64,000 nucleotides of DNA, taken from the NCBI RefSeq assembly GCF_900176365.1, contig NZ_FWXY01000016.1:62001-126000 (forward strand), given 5' to 3'. The DNA comes from Desulfocicer vacuolatum DSM 3385. GTDB taxonomy: Bacteria > Desulfobacterota > Desulfobacteria > Desulfobacterales > Desulfobacteraceae. The notes beneath the pieces are model-generated. The model did not search any database. It was not told the DNA's origin and saw only the letters and a program-made list of their open reading frames with translations. A program made the position numbers and the translations under genes. Shown in pieces: positions 54,377-62,278 of this stretch. Position 1 is the first letter of the stretch. Each line of letters starts with the position of its first letter.

Positions 54377-56986
54377 ATGTTGATCAAAAATCTATTCAGA
54401 TACTGGACCTATCAATTATTTTCTCCTGAAACGGTTTTAAAAGAAAAATATGATGCCTTTAAAAGCCTGCTGGCCCATGATAAAGCTGCCCATGAACATC
54501 TGGCAGCCCTGGAAGAGCTTTATTATCATGACAAACGACATGATTTCCAGGCCGTTATAAAGGTCTATGAACAATTTTCCCGGGCTGTGTCAGGCATGGT
54601 TCAATCCCTTTTTACCATGTGCCCTTCGGGCAGCAGGGAACTTGGTGCCTATTTTAAAAAATTTGACTTTTATATACGGTTCATGTTGGCGCCACCGGCG
54701 GTTGATTGTTCCCCTCCGTTCACCATCCCATTTAACCGGGCCGCCTCCTTTGATGAAGCCACTGTGGGTAAAAAAACTTTTAATCTTTCATGCCTGGCAG
54801 CGGAACTTCACCTGCCCACCCCCAATGGATTTGTGGTCACCACCCACGCCTTTCATTATTTTATGGCCTGCAACCATTTGGAAAAACCCATTAATGAAAA
54901 ACTGGCGGCCCTGGATATCAATGATGCCCAAAGTCTGGAACGTACTGCCGCAGACATTAAAGCCCTTATTTTAAATGCACACCTGCCCTGTGAAATCAGC
55001 ACGGCCATGAACACTGCCGTGGAAGAACTACAAAAACAGCTCCCAACAGATATCTGTATGGCCCTTCGAAGCAGTGCGGTAAAAGAAGACGGTCAAGCCT
55101 CCTTTGCCGGTCAGTACCTCACTCTTTTAAATGTCAATGCCATGGATATCCAGGAATCCTATAAAAAAATCATTGCCGGCAAATACGCTTCCCAGGCACT
55201 TTTTTACAGAATCAACCATGGCATACTGGACAGTGAAACCCCCATGGCAGTGCTGATACTTGAAATGAAGGATGCCGTGGCCTCGGGTGTGATGTACACC
55301 CGGGATATTGCAGACTTAACCCTGGATCATATGGTGATCCATTCGGTGTGGGGACAGGGGGAGCTCCTTGTGAACGGAAAAATATCTCCAGATATTATTC
55401 GCATATCACGAAAGAATCCCAATTCCCCTTTTCATACCTTTTGCCAAGAAAAGCAAAATCAAATGGGCCTGGTGCCCAATACCCGGCACAACACCGGGTA
55501 CGGAACCTGCACCATAAAAATACCTCCACATAAAAAAAACTTGCTTTCCCTTGAAGAGCCTGACATCCTCACCCTTGCCCGGTGGGGAATATCCCTTGAA
55601 AAACATTTCAATCATCCCCAGGACATAGAGTGGTGCAAGGATATCTCAGGTGTCCTGTTTATCCTCCAGTCCAGGCCACTTCATGTGAACAAAAAGATAA
55701 AGGACAACACCCGCAAAGAGCAAAAAACATCCCTTCCCCATCCCAAAAAATCTTACACAATCCTGTGCTCTGGAGGGCAACGAGTGTGTTCCGGCATTGC
55801 CTCGGGGGTTGTTTACAAACTTGATGAGAAAGACGCCCGGCTGGAAAAAATGCCCTGGGGATCTGTGTTAGTGGTTCGACACGCATCCCCCCGACTGGTC
55901 ACAGCCATTGATAAAATGGCTGCTGTGATCATGGCCTCCGGCAGCAGTGCCAGCCATTTTTCATCCATTGCCCGGGAATTTGGGGTACCGGCCATGGTTA
56001 ATGTCCGCCACGGTTTTGACAAGCTTATCCATGGGCATGGGGTTACTGTGGATGCAGACACCGGTATGGTGTATGACGGCATATTACCGTCACTCCCCTT
56101 CAAATCTTCCCAAAGCCGTTCTGGAAACGGCATCGCCTTTAAAAACAGTTCATTCATGCTCAAACTAAGATATGTAATGGATTTTGCAGCAAAATTAAAA
56201 CTCATTGACCCGGGATCTCCCCATTTCACCCCGGGGGGATGTCGATCCCTGCATGATATTGTCCGCTTTGCCCATGAAACTGCGGTGAAAGAGATGTTTT
56301 TCTCCGGCAGTAGAAAAGGCCGCCCCACCCGGGGGGCCAAAAAACTGATCTGGTCCATCCCCATGCTTTTTTATCTTATGGATGTGGGAAACGCCTTTAA
56401 GACCGAGGTAATGGACAGGGCCACCCTCACCCCGGATGACATTGAAAGTCTTCCCATGAAATGGATTTTAAAGGGACTTTTAACCCCCGGCATTCACTGG
56501 TCTGAAGCCACCCATTTTGATTGGGAAACCCATGATAAAATTGTGATGTCAGGGGGAATTATTCCGGCGGATTCCCCCCGGTTTGGCAGTTATGCCGTGG
56601 TCTCAAAGGAGTATGTGAATATCAACTTTCGGTTTGGCTATCATTTTGTTATCCTGGATACCATCTGCACCACCCGGGCCGGGGACAATTATATTCTCTT
56701 CAGGTTTTCCGGAGGGGGAGGAGAGCCCAAGGGGCGACAACTTCGGGCCGCTTTTATTGAAGGTATTCTAACCCGATTGGGGTTTGAAGTTACGGTTCAA
56801 TCCGACCTGGTGGATGGCGAATTTAAACATGGCACCTTGTCAGAAATGAAAACCATCCTTGAAATCATTGGAAAACTTCTGGGGGCAAGTAAACTCATGG
56901 ATATGTATATTAAAAAAGAACAGGATATGGATTTTCTCATTGATGGGTTCATGGCAGGACGATATGATTTCAGACAGGTGCAATAA
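54377..56986 (+). CDS. PEP synthase/PPDK-like protein without PEP-binding barrel
   Basis: The 869-residue protein has a helical N-terminal ~115 residues, a pyruvate phosphate dikinase/PEP synthase ATP-grasp domain (~116-435; ALRSSAVKEDGQASFAGQY, DIEWCKD, LFILQSRPL), and a swivelling phosphohistidine domain with His527 in SSASHFSSIAREFGVPAMV. The usual TSH before the histidine is ASH here. Instead of the C-terminal PEP/pyruvate TIM barrel there is a ~300-residue domain I do not recognise, including FRFSGGGGEPKGRQLRAAF. This swap resembles rifampicin phosphotransferase logic: ATP is used to phosphorylate an unknown substrate via a histidine. AAGGAGG gives the start. Confidence 0.85.
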   Translation: MLIKNLFRYWTYQLFSPETVLKEKYDAFKSLLAHDKAAHEHLAALEELYYHDKRHDFQAVIKVYEQFSRAVSGMVQSLFTMCPSGSRELGAYFKKFDFYIRFMLAPPAVDCSPPFTIPFNRAASFDEATVGKKTFNLSCLAAELHLPTPNGFVVTTHAFHYFMACNHLEKPINEKLAALDINDAQSLERTAADIKALILNAHLPCEISTAMNTAVEELQKQLPTDICMALRSSAVKEDGQASFAGQYLTLLNVNAMDIQESYKKIIAGKYASQALFYRINHGILDSETPMAVLILEMKDAVASGVMYTRDIADLTLDHMVIHSVWGQGELLVNGKISPDIIRISRKNPNSPFHTFCQEKQNQMGLVPNTRHNTGYGTCTIKIPPHKKNLLSLEEPDILTLARWGISLEKHFNHPQDIEWCKDISGVLFILQSRPLHVNKKIKDNTRKEQKTSLPHPKKSYTILCSGGQRVCSGIASGVVYKLDEKDARLEKMPWGSVLVVRHASPRLVTAIDKMAAVIMASGSSASHFSSIAREFGVPAMVNVRHGFDKLIHGHGVTVDADTGMVYDGILPSLPFKSSQSRSGNGIAFKNSSFMLKLRYVMDFAAKLKLIDPGSPHFTPGGCRSLHDIVRFAHETAVKEMFFSGSRKGRPTRGAKKLIWSIPMLFYLMDVGNAFKTEVMDRATLTPDDIESLPMKWILKGLLTPGIHWSEATHFDWETHDKIVMSGGIIPADSPRFGSYAVVSKEYVNINFRFGYHFVILDTICTTRAGDNYILFRFSGGGGEPKGRQLRAAFIEGILTRLGFEVTVQSDLVDGEFKHGTLSEMKTILEIIGKLLGASKLMDMYIKKEQDMDFLIDGFMAGRYDFRQVQ

Positions 56987-57072
56987 GCCCAACGGGCAAA
57001 GCCAATTCTGATCTGGATCTGCCCACAACAAAGCTTACATATATCCCTGATTTGCGGAGTGTTTCATATAAA
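56985..57072 (-). repeat. Family A repeat, reverse, eroded hairpin 2
   Basis: Begins at the stop codon of the PEP-synthase-like gene and reads AGCCCAACGGGCAAAGCC; the terminal CTGCCAC part is lost. GATTTGCGGAGTGTTTCATA marks the far end. Confidence 0.78.
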
Positions 57073-57240
57073 CGGACATCTCCTCACGAACACAACAAAT
57101 ATTGGAAATGGTACTATGCCGCCGCCCCCCGATGGGCAATGGGCCCGGACCGGAACTGTAGACAGCTCAATTGTCCGGTTCCTATTGCCCATCGGGGGGC
57201 GGCTCTGCTGAGGTTGCCTTGGAGGCTGCCTTTTCATATA
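57073..57240 (+). repeat. Linker C plus family B palindromic repeat
   Basis: The linker GGACATCTCCTCACGAACAC joins the A copy to a B unit whose arms CGCCCCCCGATGGGCAAT and ATTGCCCATCGGGGGGCG pair fully. Its tail GTTGCCTTGGAGGCTGCC is shared with the reverse copy at 42101, and it ends TTTTCATATAA. Confidence 0.9.
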
Positions 57241-57268
57241 AAACAAAGCCCCCAAGGAAGGCCATTGA

Positions 57269-58267
57269 ATGTCACAATATCAATTAACATGGATCACAGA
57301 CAGTCTTGCCGTGGGATATGCCCCCACCTCCTATGCCGAACTGGATGACATTAAAGCCCAAAAAATCAATGCCATTGTAAATCTTTGCGCAGAATTCAGT
57401 GATCTCCATGAAATTGAAGAGGCTGCTGGATTTGAAGTCTATTACCTCCCCATATGGGATGAAGATATCCCAGAAATGAAAGATATGGAAAAGGCCCTGG
57501 CCTGGCTGGATGAAGCCATCTATCTGGAAAAAAAAGTATTGGTGCACTGCCGCCATGGCATCGGCCGCACCGGAACATTTATCACCTCTTATATGATCCG
57601 CAGGGGGCTTGGCCTTAAGGCTGCAAAAAAAAAATTAAAAAGCTCCCGGGCCAATCCATCCAACTATTGCCAATGGAAAATGTTACGCCAATATGGAAAA
57701 AAATCCGGCACCTTGAAAATCAGAGAGGCGTCTTTGGAAATGAAAAAACGGGTGGATTTAAGCCGTTTTTTTGCAGATTACGAGGATTTGCTTAAAGAAA
57801 TGACAGGAAAAGTGAAAGCGCAAAACAGAGAATATGAAACCAATCAATCCTCCTGCGGTGAAAGCGTAGATAGCTGCTGCCGAAAATTTTTTGAAATTTC
57901 TTTCATGGAAGCGGTTTACCTCTATTCCACAACAAATCGGATTTTTACCTCGACACAGCGGGAAAGCTTAATACAAAGAGCAGTGACCGCATCAAAAGAA
58001 AAGGATCGTTTATGTCCGTTGAACAATGGCAACGGGTGTGAAATTTACGATATAAGACCGGCAAGATGTCAATTTTATGAAATGGGTGTGCCAGCACTTC
58101 ATGATAAAATTAATGGAATGCTGACGGAGCTTTCCCGCACACTGTTCCTGGCGTTGTCAGGGCAATTTATGCCCCCAAAAGACGTTACCTTTTCTGTGGC
58201 CGAAACAATTTCCGGCAAATTTGTTCAAAAATATTTCCACATCATGATGGAAAACGGTAACATATAA
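57269..58267 (+). CDS. Dual-specificity phosphatase fused to YkgJ-type cysteine cluster domain
   Basis: Residues ~5-150 form a dual-specificity/protein-tyrosine phosphatase with the P-loop HCRHGIGRTGT (Cys94, Arg100) and a candidate general acid in the PIWDEDIPEM loop. Residues ~190-275 carry cysteines 196, 203, 204, 249, 257 and 267 in the pattern of the YkgJ zinc/iron-chelating family (DSCC, CPL, CEIYDIRPARC). The substrate could be a phosphoprotein, a phosphoinositide-like compound or a phospholipid phosphate; the nearby phosphatidyltransferase gene makes the last worth a look. There is no clear ribosome-binding site beyond AAGGAAGG about 9 bases upstream. Confidence 0.85.
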   Translation: MSQYQLTWITDSLAVGYAPTSYAELDDIKAQKINAIVNLCAEFSDLHEIEEAAGFEVYYLPIWDEDIPEMKDMEKALAWLDEAIYLEKKVLVHCRHGIGRTGTFITSYMIRRGLGLKAAKKKLKSSRANPSNYCQWKMLRQYGKKSGTLKIREASLEMKKRVDLSRFFADYEDLLKEMTGKVKAQNREYETNQSSCGESVDSCCRKFFEISFMEAVYLYSTTNRIFTSTQRESLIQRAVTASKEKDRLCPLNNGNGCEIYDIRPARCQFYEMGVPALHDKINGMLTELSRTLFLALSGQFMPPKDVTFSVAETISGKFVQKYFHIMMENGNI

Positions 58268-58339
58268 AACTACACATCTTTCCCGGAATCACAAAGCCAA
58301 TCCACCCTTATTCCCATAAAATCAATGAGAATTTATTTA

Positions 58340-58520
58340 CTCAACTTTCGGTGTTCGCATTTGGTGGTGGGGTCATGGTGGTGGGGTCAGGCTTTCGTTA
58401 TTGACATTATCGAGGCTTTTTTTGTTGGCAAAGGCCTTGGTCGATAACATCAATAACAAAAGCCTGACCCCATCGGTACATTTAAAAATGCCGGCTTTAA
58501 AATGAAGCCCGAAAGTTGAG
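58340..58520 (+). mobile_element. MITE-like element, copy 2
   Basis: The 181-bp copy has the same inverted ends as copy 1, with a small internal deletion before CATCGGTACATTT and a duplicated GGTGGTGGGGTCA. It is flanked by TTATTTA (58333-58339 and 58521-58527). The right-hand duplicate contains the stop codon of the PEP-CTERM gene, so the insertion sits exactly at the end of that gene. Confidence 0.85.
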
Positions 58521-59174
58521 TTATTTATTCAATATCTTCTTTCGTGAAACCCCGGCAACGCCCAATAAACCGATGCCAAGTAAAACCATGGATGCCGGTT
58601 CCGGAACGGGGTTGGTGGGGGTGTTTACAAAACCTTCACTCCCACCCGAGGCAAACCCCTGTACATGAATGCCCACACTCATGGAGCCATCATTCAAGGC
58701 GGCAATGATCTGATCTAAACCGTACCCGTCGGTGTAATCAAAAACAATCCCCAGCACTTCTCCGGGATTTATACCATTGGGTTGGACGGGACTATCGGAA
58801 TCATAGCTGTAATCCGATGAAAAGCTAAAAGCTTTTCCCCCGGGAAGATTGCCCGGCTTGGCACCTTCGCTGAAAGAGACACCGTCTCCCATCAAAGAAA
58901 ATGAACTCCAAGTCATCAAAGGAACATCATCATCAAAATAGATATCTGCAATACTGGAATCTTCCGGCCCTATATTCTGAAATAAAAATTGAACCTGTGT
59001 ATCTGAATATTTCGTTACTGAAAAAGACAGCTGGGCTTCACCAATGGCCGCATCCCCGGCATTATTATTTGTGATATTCTCAAACCCATAATTATATGCA
59101 AATACGCTGGATGAAAAAAAGAAAACCAAAAACAACATTGATACCATTAAATGGACGACAAAATGTTTTTTCAT
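58521..59174 (-). CDS. Secreted PEP-CTERM anchor-domain protein
   Basis: The 217-residue protein has a signal peptide (KKHFVVHLMVSMLFLVFFFSS to VFA) and the C-terminal sorting tag VPEPASMVLLGIGLLGVAG followed by RKK, the exosortase signal. The middle is Ser/Asp/Gly-rich and beta-structured, without known motif. It should be exported and processed by an exosortase, which is not in this window. ATG 59174 is used: GGGGGG lies at good spacing, while an ATG two codons upstream is too close to it. The stop codon lies inside the target duplication of a MITE. Confidence 0.9.
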   Translation of the reverse strand: MKKHFVVHLMVSMLFLVFFFSSSVFAYNYGFENITNNNAGDAAIGEAQLSFSVTKYSDTQVQFLFQNIGPEDSSIADIYFDDDVPLMTWSSFSLMGDGVSFSEGAKPGNLPGGKAFSFSSDYSYDSDSPVQPNGINPGEVLGIVFDYTDGYGLDQIIAALNDGSMSVGIHVQGFASGGSEGFVNTPTNPVPEPASMVLLGIGLLGVAGVSRKKILNK

Positions 59175-59327
59175 GGTCATACCCCCCTTGATAATTATTA
59201 CGGCTCAAATATTTCAACCATATTCAGAAAATCAAATTTTATTCGATCCACCTTAGTAAACTAAATTATTCTATTCTGTGGGTGAAACATCGAAGAAACG
59301 GTAAATTAATAACGACTGATTCTAATA

Positions 59328-59478
59328 TAACGAACATGTCCTGCCGAACACAACGAATATTGAAAATGGTATTATGCCGCCCCTCCGAGGGGCAATGGGC
59401 CCGGCCCGAAACTGTAGACCGGTTCCTATTGCCCTTCGGGGAGGCGCAGCCTTAGGTAAATTTTGAGGCTGCATTGAA
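59328..59478 (+). repeat. Linker C plus family B palindromic repeat
   Basis: Linker CATGTCCTGCCGAACACAAC leads into a B unit (59366-59478). The core has lost about 13 bases (ACTGTAGACCGGTTCC), and the arms CCCCTCCGAGGGGCAAT / ATTGCCCTTCGGGGAGG carry matched changes relative to other copies. Confidence 0.85.
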
Positions 59479-59567
59479 TATAACTGCCTGCCACGTACAG
59501 GCCGATCCCGTTCTGCCCACAACAAAACTTGAAATACACCCCCGGTTTGCGGAGTATTTCTTATAAA
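59479..59567 (-). repeat. Family A repeat, reverse
   Basis: ATAACTGCCTGCCACGTACA is a locally rearranged hairpin-2 end; the CTGCCCACAACAAAACTTG and hairpin 1 parts are intact. Confidence 0.85.
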
Positions 59568-59658
59568 AAAGACTGGATCAAAATGGGAATCATCCAATGC
59601 TAATTATGTATATAATATGATTCTTAAACAGAAATGTCCATACATCAAAAGAACTATT

Positions 59659-60024
59659 TTAAACATTTTCCCCCAGAACCGCATTCACTTTTTCTTCCAG
59701 CTCGTCCTTATCAATGGGTTTCACACAATACTCTACAGCCCCAAGACTTAAACATTCCCGGGCCGTTTCCATGGTGGGATACCCTGTGAGCATGATCACC
59801 CCCAGGGCCGGAGATCTTTTTTTCAACTCTTCCAGCACTTCAACCCCACTCATCTTTTTCAATTTGATATCCAGAATGGCCAGATCAACGTCATTGGATT
59901 CCACATATAGAACCGCCTCTTCTTCCTCTGTAAACGGAACCACTGTGTGTCCCTTTCGTTCAAGAATTCTCTTTATCAACTGAACCGCATCTGAAACATC
60001 ATCCAGTGCAAGAATGATTGCCAT
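59659..60024 (-). CDS. Single-domain response regulator
   Basis: The 121-residue receiver has DD at 8-9, the phospho-acceptor aspartate in LAILDIKLKKMSG, MLTGYPT and the lysine in YCVKPID. AAAGGAG precedes the ATG by 9 bases. It starts 18 bases after the two-CW kinase, its evident partner. There is no output domain. Confidence 0.93.
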   Translation of the reverse strand: MAIILALDDVSDAVQLIKRILERKGHTVVPFTEEEEAVLYVESNDVDLAILDIKLKKMSGVEVLEELKKRSPALGVIMLTGYPTMETARECLSLGAVEYCVKPIDKDELEEKVNAVLGENV

Positions 60025-60042
60025 ATATCACGTCTCCTTTAT

Positions 60043-62046
60043 TCAATCCAACCCCGTGGGTAAAGTGACCACAAATTGTGTGCCCTGCCCATGGGTGCCT
60101 GTTTCCAGAAATGAGAGCGGGGGAGAGAACACATCAATACTCCCATTGTGCTCCTTTATAATGCCAAAGGTCACGGATAACCCCAGCCCGGTCCCCTTAT
60201 CCGGCCCTTTTGTGGTATAAAAAGGTTCAAATATTTTTACAATATTTTCCCTGCTAATGCCATGGCCTGTGTCAGATATGGAAATGGTTATCTCCCGGGC
60301 AGTTGCTTCCAGATCCGTATGGATGGAGATAACACCGTCTTGTTCAATGGCATCAAAAGCATTGTTCAAAAGATTTATACACACCTGCTTTAATTTCTCC
60401 TTATCCCCTCTTATTTTCAAGGGTCCGGGGTAATAGGAGCGATGTATATCCACATGGTGCAACCCAAACGTATGCACCACCACATCCAAAACTTCATCAA
60501 TGGCCCCGTTCATATCAAACTCACTGATGATATTTTCCCTGGACCGGGAAAAACTTAACAAATCCGCCACAATCCTGGAACAGATCCGGGTCTGCTTGAC
60601 AATGGTGGCCACATCGTCATGGATCTGCCCCTCTTGTTCCACATCTTCCAGAAGAATCTGGGCATACCCGAGAATAATTCCCAAAGGGGTATTAATTTCA
60701 TGGGCAACCCCGGCGGCCAGCCGACCCACAGATTCCATCTTCTGGGCATGGGTCAGTTGCTCCTGCACCGCCTTGAGCTGGGTAATATCCCTGCCGCTGC
60801 ACACAAGCCCCGCCACCTTGTCACTGCCATCCATAACGGCAATTTTAACAACATGCAGCCATGAAATTCCCTTTTCGTCCATAATTTTATTTTCTTTGAT
60901 CAAGGGTAATCCAGATGTAAATAACTGTCTATCCTCTTTATTATATTGCCGGGTAAGCCCCGGAGGAAAGAGATCATCATTGAATTTTCCCACAATGTCT
61001 TCTTTTTCCTTATTTAACATGTCACAAAAAGCTTTGTTCACCGAAATATATCGCCCTTTGTCATCCTGGAGGGAGATAAAATCAGGAATGGCATCCAATA
61101 TGGTCTGGAGGCGTGCTTTTTGTTCATTTAAAACAGCTTCGGCATCCTTAAGACTGGACAAATTTCCCTTTAGGGAAAGGGTCATGGCATCAAAACTTTC
61201 CGCCAGGCTCTGGATTTCATCCCCGGAGCATTTTCGATAGACCTGACACTGGCGACAGGAATCTATTTTTTTGGCATACTCACCCTCAACGCAGGTGGGG
61301 CAAAGGGTACCGGCCATGTACCAGCATCGATGATGATAATTTTTATATGCCGGACACTGGTTTTTATGGCAATTCATAATATCCCAGCAATTCTTTCCCA
61401 GCATGGGAGCCGTTTTTACATCAAGATTCCCCCTTAATGCCTGTTCTGAAGATTCATGCAGTTTTTTAATACTTTTTGTGATGGGATTTAAAAGTATGGT
61501 CCCCACAATTCCGGCAATAAATATGGTAAAAACAATGGAAACCACTGCAGACACCATGATCTTGGCCACAGCCTTTTCAGCCCGGGTTCTTAAAAGCCCC
61601 AGTCTCAAAGTACCCAGGCGATGGGTATCTATCGCAACGGGCAGGGCATAATCATAGAACAATTTATCTCCGGTATCCAATAACTTCATGGAACCATTGT
61701 GGTCATCTGAAACACTGTTCAGATGCTTTAATGCGGTGGGAAACCCTCGGTCAAATGTATGAATCAGGGGGCGCCCCTCCTTATCCAGAACAAAGGTATA
61801 AAAAATATCCTGCTCCAGCTGCACAGTTTCATCCAGCAGGACTCGCATTCTCAAAAAATCCATGGCCAGCATGGGCTCCACCATGCGGGCCGACAAGATA
61901 GTTCCAATGGAAATACCCCGATTTTTTATTTCCTGTAGTAAAGAGCTTTTCATGACATGGCTCACCCAGAAAAAAAGGACCAGTCCCTGTATTAAAAGCA
62001 AAGAAAAAAAACCTGCATATATTTTTTTTCTGAATCCCGGTTTCAT
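60043..62046 (-). CDS. Sensor histidine kinase with two-CW cysteine domain and PAS
   Basis: The 667-residue kinase has an N-terminal span, a periplasmic sensor of ~130 residues, a second span (VSAVVSIVFTIFIAGIVGTI), then a HAMP region into which a cysteine-rich two-CW domain is inserted (CWDIMNCHKNQCPAYKNYHH, then CWYMAGTLC, then SCRQCQVYRKCSG), a PAS domain (DAIPDFISLQDDKGRYISVN), HisKA (LAAGVAHEINTPLGI) and HATPase (GTGLGLSVTFGI). The cysteines may bind an Fe-S cluster or metal and sense redox. A PhnD-like lipoprotein gene lies upstream and a receiver downstream. AAAGGAAAT gives the start; a MITE begins 17 bases upstream of the ATG. Confidence 0.93.
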   Translation of the reverse strand: MKPGFRKKIYAGFFSLLLIQGLVLFFWVSHVMKSSLLQEIKNRGISIGTILSARMVEPMLAMDFLRMRVLLDETVQLEQDIFYTFVLDKEGRPLIHTFDRGFPTALKHLNSVSDDHNGSMKLLDTGDKLFYDYALPVAIDTHRLGTLRLGLLRTRAEKAVAKIMVSAVVSIVFTIFIAGIVGTILLNPITKSIKKLHESSEQALRGNLDVKTAPMLGKNCWDIMNCHKNQCPAYKNYHHRCWYMAGTLCPTCVEGEYAKKIDSCRQCQVYRKCSGDEIQSLAESFDAMTLSLKGNLSSLKDAEAVLNEQKARLQTILDAIPDFISLQDDKGRYISVNKAFCDMLNKEKEDIVGKFNDDLFPPGLTRQYNKEDRQLFTSGLPLIKENKIMDEKGISWLHVVKIAVMDGSDKVAGLVCSGRDITQLKAVQEQLTHAQKMESVGRLAAGVAHEINTPLGIILGYAQILLEDVEQEGQIHDDVATIVKQTRICSRIVADLLSFSRSRENIISEFDMNGAIDEVLDVVVHTFGLHHVDIHRSYYPGPLKIRGDKEKLKQVCINLLNNAFDAIEQDGVISIHTDLEATAREITISISDTGHGISRENIVKIFEPFYTTKGPDKGTGLGLSVTFGIIKEHNGSIDVFSPPLSFLETGTHGQGTQFVVTLPTGLD

Positions 62047-62063
62047 TTATTTCCTTTTATTTA

Positions 62064-62247
62064 CTCAACTTTCGGGCTTCATTTCAAAGCCGGTATTTTT
62101 AAATGTACCGATGGGGTCAGTGTGCCGACGGGGTCAGGCTTTTGTTATTGATGTTATCGACCAAGGCCTTTGCCAACGAAAAAAGCCTCGATAATGTCAA
62201 TAACGAAAGCCTGACCCCACCACGAAATGCGAACACCGAACGTTGAG
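62064..62247 (-). mobile_element. MITE-like element, copy 3 (reverse)
   Basis: A 184-bp copy in opposite orientation, flanked by TTATTTA (62057-62063 and 62248-62254). It separates the PhnD-like gene from the kinase gene, so it lies inside what looks like one operon. Relative to copy 1 it keeps CGACGGGGTCAGGC and the full second hairpin arm. Confidence 0.85.
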
Positions 62248-62278
62248 TTATTTATTAAACGCGCCCACAACCATACGG

